From Sebaldella termitidis ATCC 33386 (GTDB lineage: Bacteria > Fusobacteriota > Fusobacteriia > Fusobacteriales > Leptotrichiaceae): 64,000 bases of DNA. Under the pieces are notes generated by a model, which saw only the letters and a program-made list of their open reading frames with translations, searched no databases and was not told where the DNA came from. The translations under genes and the position numbers were made by a program. Every line of letters starts with the position of its first letter. Position 1 is the first letter of the stretch. Shown one piece after another: positions 1 to 9,019 of this stretch. The stretch spans positions 3,007,989 to 3,071,988 of the forward strand of contig NC_013517.1 in the NCBI RefSeq assembly GCF_000024405.1. Reading direction: 5' to 3'.

Positions 1-585
1 AATTCCACCATGTAAATGATTTTTACCGCTTATGCCATCTGAAATATGATCCTCTGCTGTACTACTTCCTTTAATAGTTAAATTTCCTTCATGAGTCCAT
101 TCTCCGCTTGTTAAAATTTTACCTTCTTCAGTTATCCTTATATATGTTCCAGAAGTATGTAAAATATAAAAATCTTCCGGATATTTATTTTCATCTGCAA
201 AACCACCTACAACAATTCCATCATTGAAAGAAAACTGCCTGTAATCTTGCGTCGCTGTTGGTTCTTTATGCTTTAAAAATAATATTTCATCAATACTTCT
301 TTCAGAAAAATCAACTTTCACTACATCTCCTATTGCATAAGGAACATTACACATAAATTTACCAGCTGAAAAAATAGGTTTTATTGGTACATTATCTGTA
401 TCAGGAGGAAAAACTTGTTCTCCTTGTTGTAATGCCGGTTGTAAGAAAGTGATACTACAGGTCATTTTTACATTATTTACTCTTGTTATTTTTGCAAGTA
501 ATGTTGTATGTATCTCATCTTTCGCCCCTTGTTTTGTTTTTTCAGATATTTCATTTAAGATAATTACATCATCTCTTGTACTCAC
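1..585 (-). CDS. Baseplate central spike protein (Gp138/gpV-like), partial
   Basis: This 195-codon open frame is cut by the window edge. It starts at GTG 585, overlapping the hub gene stop as GTGA, with an upstream GGAGG. The first ~130 residues have the layout of Gp138-type spike N-termini: a short helix, then an OB-like part with a Val-Pro...Gly-Asp pattern (NVPYAIGDVVKVDF). The last visible residues, SDGISGKNHLHGG, carry the His-x-His seen near the tips of phage central spikes. The homologous position in the second tail locus is the gene at 62911. Role: membrane-piercing spike under the baseplate hub. Confidence 0.6.
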   Translation of the reverse strand, partial: MSTRDDVIILNEISEKTKQGAKDEIHTTLLAKITRVNNVKMTCSITFLQPALQQGEQVFPPDTDNVPIKPIFSAGKFMCNVPYAIGDVVKVDFSERSIDEILFLKHKEPTATQDYRQFSFNDGIVVGGFADENKYPEDFYILHTSGTYIRITEEGKILTSGEWTHEGNLTIKGSSTAEDHISDGISGKNHLHGGI

Positions 586-1553
586 TTTTTGCTTTCCTCC
601 TTTTTTTTATCTTTCTCTATTTTTTTATTCAGTTGCTCCTGCGCATCATTTCTTACTTCAGTCAGCTCTTCACCTATTTTCCTTGATAATAATGTTACAT
701 CAACAACTTCTACTTCTATATGGAACTCTCCCGTTTCAAATTCACCAATATAAGTCACTTTATCAACTATCATTTCACCTAAATTTTGAATATTTATCTT
801 AACATTAGGTTTAATATTTCCATTCATAAAAGTTTTAAATTTATACCCTAAGTCAGTTTCCTCAATCTTATCTATTATTTCAGAGAAATCTATATCAATA
901 AGATCATTAAGAGAAGATAAAGCAGGTGTAAAATATAATAGATCTTCTTCAATATAAAAAATACTTTGTGAGTTTTTCGCAATATCCTCTAACAATTTCT
1001 TTAAATTTCCTTGTTCTGAATATCCCCGTGGATAAGGCAAATCAACTGTTAATTCTATCTTTCCTATTCCTAATCCTATCAAGTTTGCTATATTTTTTAT
1101 AACTTCACTATAATGAATTCCCTCGGCATATTTTACATTTACTATTGTTTTGTACCATTTATCATTAGCTTGCCCACATATGATTTTATACCCAATATCA
1201 TTCCCTTCAAAAAATGGTTTTATATCTTCAACATACCCTTTGAACAATATATCAAATTGTGTATTTTCATATCCAGCACTTAAAAAAACAACAGGCTTTC
1301 TACTCAAAATATCTATATCTACTTGGTTTTGTTCTCCAGTATCTTCAGTCCCTATCTCTTTAGCTCCAATATTAAAAAGTGTTATTTCTAAAGTATTGCT
1401 ATATCCTGTTCTATCTTTTTCAATATTAAAAGATAAATCAAAGTTTTTTAGATCGTATATAAGTGATCTATCATCCTTTATAAATTCTACTTCCATTAAT
1501 TTCCCAAATGGTTTATCATAATTAAATTTTTTTACATCTACATTAAGACTCAT
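582..1553 (-). CDS. Baseplate hub protein (phage late control D / XkdQ-like)
   Basis: This 323-residue protein lies between the plug-like protein and the spike, the place of the hub protein in Mu/PBSX-type tails. The N-terminal segment FDLSFNIEKDRTGYSNTLEI is followed by a beta-rich domain with NIG and GY turns, typical of gpD/XkdQ/gp27-like hubs. The C-terminus is a Lys/Glu-rich tail (residues ~295-323). The equivalent in the second locus, at 61975, shows the same N-terminal pattern (NIEKDDHAIYSNKASITIYN). The stop overlaps the GTG of the spike gene, indicating translational coupling. Confidence 0.7.
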   Translation of the reverse strand: MSLNVDVKKFNYDKPFGKLMEVEFIKDDRSLIYDLKNFDLSFNIEKDRTGYSNTLEITLFNIGAKEIGTEDTGEQNQVDIDILSRKPVVFLSAGYENTQFDILFKGYVEDIKPFFEGNDIGYKIICGQANDKWYKTIVNVKYAEGIHYSEVIKNIANLIGLGIGKIELTVDLPYPRGYSEQGNLKKLLEDIAKNSQSIFYIEEDLLYFTPALSSLNDLIDIDFSEIIDKIEETDLGYKFKTFMNGNIKPNVKINIQNLGEMIVDKVTYIGEFETGEFHIEVEVVDVTLLSRKIGEELTEVRNDAQEQLNKKIEKDKKKEESKK

Positions 1554-1965
1554 TTTTTATCTCCATTAAATATAGTTTTATTATCCCGTTTTTGAGATTT
1601 TCAAGTGAAACTTCCTTGGAAATATTTTTATTATTATTCGGGATCGCAAGCATATGTATATTCTCTAAATCTGTAAATCTATACTTTATATTTTCAAAAA
1701 AGTTATAAAATGTAACAACATTTGTAGTTGATATCAAAGTTTTATCCACATCATATATATTTAATATTATTGGAATTTCATTTGTAAATAAATCAAATTT
1801 CGGTTTTATAGCCAAAAGCTTGAATTTAAATCTTATTTTATCCAAAATATTCAATTCTATACTGCTTGTTTTTGCATCAATATTTTTGTAGTCGAATGGA
1901 ATTTCATATACTGTGACATCTTTATTTTTTATAAGATCTATATAATTATTTATAAACAACATCAA
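1543..1965 (-). CDS. Small baseplate protein, plug-like position
   Basis: This 140-residue, beta-rich, acidic protein has no motif I can name with certainty. Its place between the distal-tail-like protein and the hub, and its length, match the small baseplate plug proteins of simple contractile tails (Pam3 gp18-like, DUF6983). The gene at 61641 occupies the same slot in the second locus. It overlaps both neighbours by a few bases, so it is translated with them. Function is inferred from position. Confidence 0.45.
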   Translation of the reverse strand: MMLFINNYIDLIKNKDVTVYEIPFDYKNIDAKTSSIELNILDKIRFKFKLLAIKPKFDLFTNEIPIILNIYDVDKTLISTTNVVTFYNFFENIKYRFTDLENIHMLAIPNNNKNISKEVSLENLKNGIIKLYLMEIKNES

Positions 1966-2459
1966 TCAAACCACCCCGTTAAATCTTTTAAAAATGTTTT
2001 GGCTTGAGTGAATATACTACCGTTTTCAGTTGTATTTTCAGCATTTGCTCCTGATATTATTACATCTCCTGTTTTTAACTGCCTAAATTCTACTTCTACA
2101 TCTATATGAAAATCAAATTCACTTATAATTTCTTTTAAACTAGCAATCCCAACATAAGGGTAAGCTTGAGTATACTTCCTTACAAATAATACCCCTATTT
2201 GTTTTTCATTCGCCATTTGTTTAAACATAGTATATCTTTGATAGTAGCCTATTCCATCAAAACGAATAACCATTGGGTATCTTTCAATACCCTTTGTTAT
2301 ATGATCTGTAAAAGTTGATTTTGTGGAAAGTTTTTTTTCAGAAAATTCAAATGGATATTCAAATGTTGTAGGCATTACCCAAAATAAAACACCATTCCAT
2401 ACTCCTTCACATGTATAAGTAAGATTTTGAACTTCTGTCAATAAATCTTGTAATGCCAT
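1962..2459 (-). CDS. Distal tail / baseplate adaptor protein
   Basis: This 165-residue protein sits directly after the tape measure (TAATG overlap) and before the baseplate hub. It is rich in aromatic beta-strand segments (WNGVLFWVMP, YPMVIRFDG, YPYVGIASLKE) and ends in a Gly/Asn/Thr-rich stretch. This is the slot of LysM-containing XkdP or Dit-like proteins, though I see no LysM repeat. It probably joins tube and tape measure to the hub. Confidence 0.5.
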   Translation of the reverse strand: MALQDLLTEVQNLTYTCEGVWNGVLFWVMPTTFEYPFEFSEKKLSTKSTFTDHITKGIERYPMVIRFDGIGYYQRYTMFKQMANEKQIGVLFVRKYTQAYPYVGIASLKEIISEFDFHIDVEVEFRQLKTGDVIISGANAENTTENGSIFTQAKTFLKDLTGWFD

Positions 2460-5140
2460 TATTGAAGCCCTCCTCTCACCTGTGCTAATTTAAACAGACT
2501 TCCTAATGTTGTATTCTCATTAACTCCGTCAACATTTCTATTTAAATCTCCTATTTGTATAGTTACTGTGTCTATATTTGTAGACTCGTCAATATTTGTT
2601 GCACCATATCCTTCTGACGGGGATATCATCCCACCTGTTGTAATTCCTTTATTTCCTCCACCCTGTACCATATTCATAGCTTTATCTTTTATGCTACTAT
2701 ATCCTTCTTTCCATACTTTTGGATCTGTCCAGCCACCAAAAGCTTCTTTAATAAGTGCCAAATTTGATTTGTGTTGTACTTCTCTTATTACAGCTGTTTC
2801 TATTGCTTTTCTTTGTGCCTGAAATAATGAGGCTCTTTTTATTTCTTGAGAAGGATCAAATCCGATAGCTTTAAGTACATCATTTACACTTTTAATGATT
2901 TCCTCTAAGAACCTTTTGTCATCACCCGATCCTTTTTTTTCTTTTCCGCCTTTACCACCTTTTTTGCCATCATTGGCAGCATCTGTTGCTTTTCCCATTT
3001 GATCTTTCATTATATCTTCAAGTTCTTTTCCGGATTTTTCAGCATTTTTATTTCTTTGACCTAATGCTCCTGCAAAATTAACTCCTGATTTTTTTATATC
3101 TTTCGCAGTATTTCTAAAATCATTTTTTAAATTTGAATTTTGACCTTGAATATTTTGTACATTTACTTTTGTTGCATCTGCCATTTTAACGGTAGATTTC
3201 TTTATGCTTCCTTTAGCACTATTTATATTTGCTTCAAATCCTCCGGCATCAATTTTCAATTTTCCTAAAAAATCTCCTACCATTCCACCTAAAGCTCCGA
3301 AGCTATTAACCAAATTAATTACAGCATCAATTATGCTATTTATCGCATTGACAAATACAACAGCAATTTTATTAGCTGCAATAACTGCTGCTTGAATCAT
3401 TATGTTAGTTCCTTCTTGAAACCATACAACAAACATATTCCAAATAGCTTTTAAATATTCTGCATTCCCTGTGAATAAATAAGCTATCAAATTAAGCACT
3501 ATACTTGCCTGTCCTAATAAGAACCACCAATCCTCCACCAGAGTGTTAAAGAATTCAAGTGCAGCTTCAAGGATCATTCCAAATACTATTTGAACAGCAA
3601 GCCAAATCAATTCCCAAACAAGAGTTACAAAATTAAGAAAATCTTGCCAAGTTTGCTTTAAACTTTCAATATCACCTGTTATAAGCTCATATATCATTTT
3701 TATAATATACATATAATAAGAAAATGTAATGTAAAGTGCACCTAACAATAAATTAACTGCCTGATCTATAAATGGTTTTATTTGTTGCCATACTTCCTGA
3801 ATTTTTAATTTTATTGCATCCCACATAGCAATCCACCAATTTTTTATTTCAACTAAAGTAGTTTTAAAATCTTTTCCTTTATTGATAAATTGAGTGAATG
3901 CGTCTAACCAAGGAAGCAATGTTGAATCTCCACCTTCAAAACCTTTTTTCAAATCCTGCCAAGCCCAGATTAAAATCATTACGGCTGCTGCTATAGCTAA
4001 TATTACGGCTGCTATGGCTAATAATACAGGATTTGCAATTAAAGTAGAAGCAGCAGCTGAAACTGCTAAAAATCCTAATGCTAATACTCCCAATGTAGCC
4101 GTTAATATGGTAAAACCTACTATTAACCCAAATATAACTTTAGATAATGCAGGATTTTTCTTTAAAAACTCTCCTATTTTTTCAATAGTAGAATTCAATC
4201 CTTTCAAAAAACCGTTAATAAGTTCTTTATTTGCTTCATATAAGTTAAATTTTAGTGCTGTTAATGAATCTGACATATTAGAAACTATACCGTTTGTTTC
4301 ATTCATTTGGACTGCCATTGAACCAGCAACACCATCCATTGCTCCAAACTCTAAAAGAGCTTTATACATTTCGTCAGCTGTCGCTTTTATTGTCTTTGTC
4401 TGCCCCTTAAAATCTAGTGTAACTTGATTTCCTGCTTTACGAGCTTTTATACCGAATTCTTTTAGTCTTTCAAATTCCATCATCTGAGCATCTAATATGG
4501 CTTCTATCCACATATCTATTGGTTTAGCTTGTGAAGATGCCAAATCTCCAAGATTTGTCATTTGATCTTTAGTTGGTATAATTCCTCTATTTACTAATTT
4601 AAGAAATGAACCAGACAATTCATCAAGTTCATAGGGTGTCTCTTCTGCAAATCTTTGAATTTGTTGGAACATTTGTTCTCCAGCTTTTTCACTTTGTAAA
4701 GCATTTTTATATACGGACTGGATCTGTGACATATTTCCGCCCGTTGTTGCTATATCTTTTATAATATTCCCTGAGCTTCTAGCTGCGGAAATTCCACCTA
4801 TAGCAGTAGCTCCTTGTTGTAACATTTCTCCTGTATCTACTTTTTTTGGCGGTTTTATTTTCTGAGAATTAGCAGCAACTTTCCCGGCTTCTTTGGCTGC
4901 ATTTGAAAAACTTTTTGTTACCCTGTCAATATTCTTTTTCATAGAAGAAGTGATATTAGAGGCACTTTTTAAAGCTGTCAATAATCTACCTGGACCATTT
5001 GCATTTAAATTAGCCACTCCACTTTTAAGCATTTTTATAGCTTTTAAAGCTCGTGATATTTTTTTTAATACCTGATCTAAGCTTTTTTGATCTAATTTAG
5101 CCTTAATATCTACATAACCGCCTGCAATTGCTTCTGCCAC
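2459..5140 (-). CDS. Tail tape measure protein
   Basis: This is an 893-residue protein. It starts at GTG 5140, chosen because AGAGGTGATATA precedes it at proper spacing. Residues ~1-130 are basic and helical. A tape-measure-like conserved block follows (EKAGEQMFQQIQRFAEETPY...ELDELSGSFLKL). Several long hydrophobic segments lie between ~330 and 640, and a Lys/Gly-rich linker lies near 735-755. Length, hydrophobic centre and location between chaperones and baseplate are diagnostic. It sets tail length and is ejected with DNA. It is unrelated in sequence to the repeat-built protein at 58569. Confidence 0.85.
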   Translation of the reverse strand: MAEAIAGGYVDIKAKLDQKSLDQVLKKISRALKAIKMLKSGVANLNANGPGRLLTALKSASNITSSMKKNIDRVTKSFSNAAKEAGKVAANSQKIKPPKKVDTGEMLQQGATAIGGISAARSSGNIIKDIATTGGNMSQIQSVYKNALQSEKAGEQMFQQIQRFAEETPYELDELSGSFLKLVNRGIIPTKDQMTNLGDLASSQAKPIDMWIEAILDAQMMEFERLKEFGIKARKAGNQVTLDFKGQTKTIKATADEMYKALLEFGAMDGVAGSMAVQMNETNGIVSNMSDSLTALKFNLYEANKELINGFLKGLNSTIEKIGEFLKKNPALSKVIFGLIVGFTILTATLGVLALGFLAVSAAASTLIANPVLLAIAAVILAIAAAVMILIWAWQDLKKGFEGGDSTLLPWLDAFTQFINKGKDFKTTLVEIKNWWIAMWDAIKLKIQEVWQQIKPFIDQAVNLLLGALYITFSYYMYIIKMIYELITGDIESLKQTWQDFLNFVTLVWELIWLAVQIVFGMILEAALEFFNTLVEDWWFLLGQASIVLNLIAYLFTGNAEYLKAIWNMFVVWFQEGTNIMIQAAVIAANKIAVVFVNAINSIIDAVINLVNSFGALGGMVGDFLGKLKIDAGGFEANINSAKGSIKKSTVKMADATKVNVQNIQGQNSNLKNDFRNTAKDIKKSGVNFAGALGQRNKNAEKSGKELEDIMKDQMGKATDAANDGKKGGKGGKEKKGSGDDKRFLEEIIKSVNDVLKAIGFDPSQEIKRASLFQAQRKAIETAVIREVQHKSNLALIKEAFGGWTDPKVWKEGYSSIKDKAMNMVQGGGNKGITTGGMISPSEGYGATNIDESTNIDTVTIQIGDLNRNVDGVNENTTLGSLFKLAQVRGGLQ

Positions 5141-5144
5141 TATA

Positions 5145-5480
5145 TCACCTCTTTCTAAATTTACTTTTTGATTTTGGATTTATAGCTTGTTCTTTTCTCT
5201 TTTTTTGTTCTGTAACTTTTAAGAAAGAATAAGCTTCTATTATTTTTGATATTCTCCAAGTTTTCTCTATTTCCAAAGGGTTTATTTTAAATTCAAGTGC
5301 TATACTATAAATCATAGAATTTAAAAAATCATTTTCAATCGTTTCCTTATATATCTTTTGATAATCTATTAATCCTGAAGATATAGGCATTAAAGAAACT
5401 AGAGATTTATTTATATTTTTTCTTTTATTTTTAAGCTTCGCTGGGATCTTCCTCATCAACACCGCATATATATCTTGCAA
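5145..5480 (-). CDS. Tail assembly chaperone, downstream (+1) frame
   Basis: This open frame overlaps the end of the upstream chaperone gene and has no good start: its first possible codon is a TTG inside the overlap and no strong ribosome site is present. It is most simply read as an extension made by frameshifting, like lambda gpGT. A +1 slip at CCC-A (5445-5442) would join 161 residues of the upstream protein to 98 residues here, a 259-residue fusion. The product is basic and helical at its C-terminus (QKKRKEQAINPKSKSKFRKR). Alternative: internal initiation at an ATG just upstream of the slip site. Confidence 0.6.
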   Translation of the reverse strand: MQDIYAVLMRKIPAKLKNKRKNINKSLVSLMPISSGLIDYQKIYKETIENDFLNSMIYSIALEFKINPLEIEKTWRISKIIEAYSFLKVTEQKKRKEQAINPKSKSKFRKR

Positions 5481-5925
5481 AATCTATTATTTTTCTTATA
5501 GATTTTTTTTGTATTTTTTCTATATTTATATTAGATGTGATAATGTTTTTCTTTATAAAATTAAGTTCTTTTGCTAAATATGAAGTAAAGATTACCTTTG
5601 TATTTTCTACATTTGTTTTAGAATTACCCATTTCAATATCCATAGCAAATCCTTCTCTTTTTAGCTCGGCATATTCAAGTTGTTTGATATCCGAAGGTAT
5701 TGTAAACCATACAACAATATTTTTAATACCTTCCTTTTCTCTAAAGCCAACTTTAATTCCAAATTTTGCTCCAGGTTCTTCTCTCATATCTATATCACTA
5801 GAACCAACTGCTAGTTCACCATATTTTTTTAAAATTTCATCTACTTTGCTGTTTTCATTGTCTTCATTAATTTCGCTACTTTCAATTATTTCATTGTCTT
5901 TAGTAGCTTTTTCTATATCAGTCAT
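5431..5925 (-). CDS. Tail assembly chaperone (gpG-like)
   Basis: This is a 164-residue acidic protein encoded between the tube and the tape measure, the invariant place of tail chaperones. An acidic N-terminus (EDNENSKVDEILKKYG) leads into a domain with a conserved-looking FREKEGIKNIVVWFTIPSD segment. It ends GVDEEDPSEA, and the last five codons contain CCC AGC, the candidate slip site into the next frame. It binds the tape measure and helps tube polymerisation; it is not normally part of the particle. Confidence 0.65.
   Translation of the reverse strand: MTDIEKATKDNEIIESSEINEDNENSKVDEILKKYGELAVGSSDIDMREEPGAKFGIKVGFREKEGIKNIVVWFTIPSDIKQLEYAELKREGFAMDIEMGNSKTNVENTKVIFTSYLAKELNFIKKNIITSNINIEKIQKKSIRKIIDFARYICGVDEEDPSEA
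5442..5445 (-). other. Candidate +1 programmed frameshift site (CCC-A)
   Basis: On the minus strand, the in-frame codon CCC (5445-5443) is followed by A. A Pro-tRNA can re-pair with CCA one base ahead, moving ribosomes into the open frame 5145-5480. The +1 frame is closed just upstream of 5480 by TAG, and the zero frame closes at 5431, so any slip must occur in this ~50-base window. The tail chaperone gene of the second locus has the same CCC-AG context at 58254. Confidence 0.5.
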
Positions 5926-5942
5926 ATTTCCTCCTATTTATT

Positions 5943-6377
5943 TTATGCTGCTGTATATCCATCTACCATACCTGTCCATTTAACAGGTGTTGTTGTAAAA
6001 TCCTCACTCCCGATAGATCCTGGAAGTATTATGCTTGTATCTTTACAATTAGAAAATCTAAACTTTATATCATTATCTCCTGTTCTCAAATACGCGACCA
6101 CTGAGAATACGCCTCTTGTTCCTTTAAAAAATTCATCTAATTCAGTCACGTTTGGATGATCTATAGGTAGATTAAATTCACAATTTGCTGCAACTGTTTT
6201 TTTAGCTGCATACAATGGTCTATTCGTACTTGAAAAAGATACTACTGCTTTATCTTGTGCTGCCTCAAATGTCATTTCTTCTACCCACTCATCAACTACT
6301 ACTGTTTTGCCTAAAGAATTAGAAAAAACTAAATAACATTCATCACTATATATTACTCCTGCTCCACTATTAGCCAT
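5943..6377 (-). CDS. Tail tube protein
   Basis: This 144-residue protein is directly downstream of the sheath and upstream of the chaperones, where contractile phages encode the inner tube. The sequence is beta-rich with the profile of tube folds: MANSGAGVIYSDECYLVFSN at the start, FEAAQDKAVVSFSSTNRPLY in the middle and VKWTGMVDGYTAA at the end. Hexamers of this protein stack to form the rigid channel inside the sheath. A strong GGAGGAAAA precedes the ATG. Confidence 0.75.
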   Translation of the reverse strand: MANSGAGVIYSDECYLVFSNSLGKTVVVDEWVEEMTFEAAQDKAVVSFSSTNRPLYAAKKTVAANCEFNLPIDHPNVTELDEFFKGTRGVFSVVAYLRTGDNDIKFRFSNCKDTSIILPGSIGSEDFTTTPVKWTGMVDGYTAA

Positions 6378-6385
6378 TTTTCCTC

Positions 6386-7447
6386 CTAACTTACACTTGT
6401 TTTTTCATTTATATCCAATACATTTGATATAGCTATTATACATCCGCTAAATGTTAAAGTTGTTTTGTATTCAATCTTTCTATTTGAATAAACTACTACA
6501 ACTAAATCACCTAAACCGTCTGAAAATGGATTACCATTTATATTATCTAGCCAATCATATGTTACAAATCCTTGTATAATTTGACGTCCAATTTCATTTA
6601 GTTCAGCTGAACCATATCTTACATCAAATTTCCCAGTCGCATTTCTTTCTATAAGTGCCTGCGTCCATCCTTTTCTTAACGCTTCATCTATCATGTCAGC
6701 TCCAATTACATTGTCAGCCCATGTTATACCATCAACAGATTTACCGTATGTCGTTGTTACTATTCCTTCTTCATTTGTCACAACATTTATTCCTGTTGCT
6801 CTTTCAACATCATCTCCTGCCATTTGATTAATCTCAGTTAATGAATATGAGCTTTCAGGTATTGTCATAACTGCTTCTGCCATTGGCGTAGAATAAGGTA
6901 AAACGCTTGATTTAGTACCTACTAAATTTGCATCTGCTCTATAATCTTTATCATAAGCTAACACCAATAATCTTTTACTTGTTAGTTCTTCTTGTAAAGC
7001 GATTATATCTGCCACCGCAGCATCTTTACTAGGTGACACAACTGCATAATGAGTATATTTACTTGCTTTCATGAAATTATCTAAGCTTTTAAGATTATCT
7101 AACTTAGTGTCATCTAAAGCAACAAAATAAAATGAATCTTTTGCTCTTTGCTCTAATGATGACAATACATATTCTACTGTATTAGTCGTACTTACAACTT
7201 CGCCATAAATTTGTAAACTTGATGGCTTAGGATTTGAACCAAAAAAGTCAATCACATACCGATATGCTAAATCTGTGTCTGTAAACCCTAAATCAATCAA
7301 TTCTTGTAAACTTGTGATTGTATAAGGCAAAGAATCAGAATCTATTGCTTTATTAGTCACTAACAACAAAGTGGCTCCAAAATCTCTGTTTGTTAACGCT
7401 ACATTAGTAGAAACATCTGTTATTTCTACCATTCTATTTCTAGACAT
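6386..7447 (-). CDS. Tail sheath protein (DUF3383-like)
   Basis: This 353-residue protein has features of the short sheath family DUF3383. The N-terminal strand is followed by FGATLLLVTNK; an early segment reads SLQELIDLGFTDTDLAYRYVIDFFG with SLQIYGEV after it; and a C-terminal block runs GRQIIQGFVTYDWLDNIN to TLTFSGCIIAISNVLD. It lies next to the tube gene. The protein contracts to drive the tube through the target envelope. The ATG overlaps the preceding gene by one base (TAATG). The second locus has its own sheath at 56187, clearly diverged. Confidence 0.85.
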   Translation of the reverse strand: MSRNRMVEITDVSTNVALTNRDFGATLLLVTNKAIDSDSLPYTITSLQELIDLGFTDTDLAYRYVIDFFGSNPKPSSLQIYGEVVSTTNTVEYVLSSLEQRAKDSFYFVALDDTKLDNLKSLDNFMKASKYTHYAVVSPSKDAAVADIIALQEELTSKRLLVLAYDKDYRADANLVGTKSSVLPYSTPMAEAVMTIPESSYSLTEINQMAGDDVERATGINVVTNEEGIVTTTYGKSVDGITWADNVIGADMIDEALRKGWTQALIERNATGKFDVRYGSAELNEIGRQIIQGFVTYDWLDNINGNPFSDGLGDLVVVVYSNRKIEYKTTLTFSGCIIAISNVLDINEKTSVS

Positions 7448-8328
7448 TAATTTCCTCCTTTTACTTCCATTTCATTATCTACAAACAATATGTTTTCTGT
7501 TTCATATGGTCTGTAAACTTCTATTAAAAAATCTACATTATATACATCATGTGTATATGGAATTTCACTTAAATATGTTCCTTCCTCTTCTATATTCCTT
7601 ACTCTTGTTCTTAAATTTATTTTCCGAAAATTAGTTAATGACTCATTATATATAAAATCATGAAACATTCGTGGTTTATTTAGCAAAAATAATAGTTCGT
7701 CTATACTTGAATAGTCATTATGATTTCTAAAAACTTCAATAGTAAGTGTATAAGTTATTAAATGTCTTATTATTGACTGCTTACCTTTCACAATATTCTG
7801 GCTATCTATTTCTTGTTTGTATATATGAAAAACAAGCTTAGGATATTTTTTATTGTCACTTAATTCTGTTGATCTCAAAATATTTATTTTGGGATCTATT
7901 TTTGCTTTTATAATTTTATAGAAAAATGAATACAATTCTTCTAATAATCCTGTTCTATTTTCAATATCCGGATTATATAGAGCTGCTTTAAAAGCTATGT
8001 AAGAATCATTATCCCAAACTTGAGTTATTAAAAAATCTTTTTCTTGGTATACAATCAAGTCATTTTCTGAAATAACAAAATCACTATCTATTGTATTATC
8101 TACTTCTTTTCTTGCAATAATCGGTGATATGACTTCAAATTTAAGCCCTGAGACTTCTTTATGCCCTATATTAGGATTTGTCTCTGAATAAACAATATCT
8201 TTTGTATGTGCCATAATTATGTAATTTTCATAACTTATAACCTGTTTTCCATCCACATAATCTGTTATAGCCCTTTTTATTTTGTATTCTTTTCTATTTA
8301 ATTTTAATGCAGCTTCATTAATCATCAT
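7447..8328 (-). CDS. Neck / tail terminator-like protein
   Basis: This 293-residue protein sits between a gp10-like protein and the sheath, where head-closure and tail-terminator genes are found. The C-terminal half (~130-293) looks like a neck terminator: an N-terminal helix (LLEELYSFFYKIIKAKIDP), a strand (YPKLVFHIYKQ), then ITYTLTIEVFRNH and a final VYNVDFLIEVYRPYETENI strand. The N-terminal half may be a head-closure domain, so two usually separate neck proteins may be fused here. That fusion is inference. Confidence 0.5.
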   Translation of the reverse strand: MMINEAALKLNRKEYKIKRAITDYVDGKQVISYENYIIMAHTKDIVYSETNPNIGHKEVSGLKFEVISPIIARKEVDNTIDSDFVISENDLIVYQEKDFLITQVWDNDSYIAFKAALYNPDIENRTGLLEELYSFFYKIIKAKIDPKINILRSTELSDNKKYPKLVFHIYKQEIDSQNIVKGKQSIIRHLITYTLTIEVFRNHNDYSSIDELLFLLNKPRMFHDFIYNESLTNFRKINLRTRVRNIEEEGTYLSEIPYTHDVYNVDFLIEVYRPYETENILFVDNEMEVKGGN

Positions 8329-8810
8329 TTGCTCCCATAAAATTTATTATTTACCTTATATCCTAGACTTTTTGCTAATGTTCCTGTTTCATAAAACGGC
8401 ATATCAAATCCTTTTTTACGTGTAGTTGACTCTGCATTTCCAGGATTAAAATACCCTTTATAGATTTCAAGCCTAACCATTTTCAAAAGCTTCTTCCCGG
8501 CTTTATGTCCTATATCTTCTGTTTTCAATGAACCTTTGCTCACCCTTGCAAACCCACTTGTAAGCTCTTTATTTATCTGTTCCTGATTATCAGATAATGT
8601 ACTTTGCAAGATGGGTCTGCCAGGTATTGTTACACTATGATTTCGACCAGCTCTATTAGTTCCTTTAGTCAATGTTTCCATTAATCCAATAGCATCAAAC
8701 CCTTTTCCAATTTTATAATTGTTTTCTGAAAACATTCCAACAGAAATAGTAACAGGTTTTATCATTTCATAATAAATTGGTTTTTTAACCATCTTGACTT
8801 TGACTTCCAT
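8325..8810 (-). CDS. gp10/gpG-like neck or virion morphogenesis protein
   Basis: This 161-residue basic protein contains HSVTIPGRPILQSTL, the Arg-x-Pro...Arg-Pro-(Phe/Ile)-Leu pattern common in Mu gpG/HK97 gp10-type neck proteins. An amphipathic helix follows, then a C-terminal MPFYETGTLAKSLGYKV where a tail-joining helix is usual. Start at ATG 8810, overlapping the preceding small gene. Likely role: joining head and tail. Confidence 0.5.
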   Translation of the reverse strand: MEVKVKMVKKPIYYEMIKPVTISVGMFSENNYKIGKGFDAIGLMETLTKGTNRAGRNHSVTIPGRPILQSTLSDNQEQINKELTSGFARVSKGSLKTEDIGHKAGKKLLKMVRLEIYKGYFNPGNAESTTRKKGFDMPFYETGTLAKSLGYKVNNKFYGSK

Positions 8811-9006
8811 TTTGTTCGCCTTCTTCTTTTTTAGAATTTTCAGCTATCTCTATTTCTAATTGGCGATCTTTAATTACTTTTTTTGTTCTTTCAAGTTCCA
8901 AGTCTGATAACTCTATACTGTTATTTCCTTTTTTTATTTCTATTTTCCTCCCTGTCTGAGGTATTATAATAAGTTCTTCTTTTTTACTGCTTATTTTATA
9001 TTTCAC
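8785..9006 (-). CDS. Small structural-cluster protein of unknown function
   Basis: This is a 73-residue charged protein with an early beta pair (ELIIIPQTGRKIEIKKGNNSIEL) and an acidic/Gln-rich C-terminus. Its first half resembles that of the small protein at 9427 (short strands, then SIELSDLELERTKKVI versus LELEDNEIKELK). Both may be small capsid-surface or neck accessories. No family recognised. It overlaps the next gene by 26 bases. Confidence 0.5.
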   Translation of the reverse strand: MKYKISSKKEELIIIPQTGRKIEIKKGNNSIELSDLELERTKKVIKDRQLEIEIAENSKKEEGEQNGSQSQDG

Positions 9007-9019
9007 TTTACACCTCCCA

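Noticed and set aside
2568-4427. Long plus-strand open frames across the tape measure gene
   Set aside because: They are antisense to a clearly coding minus-strand gene, lack ribosome sites and resemble nothing.
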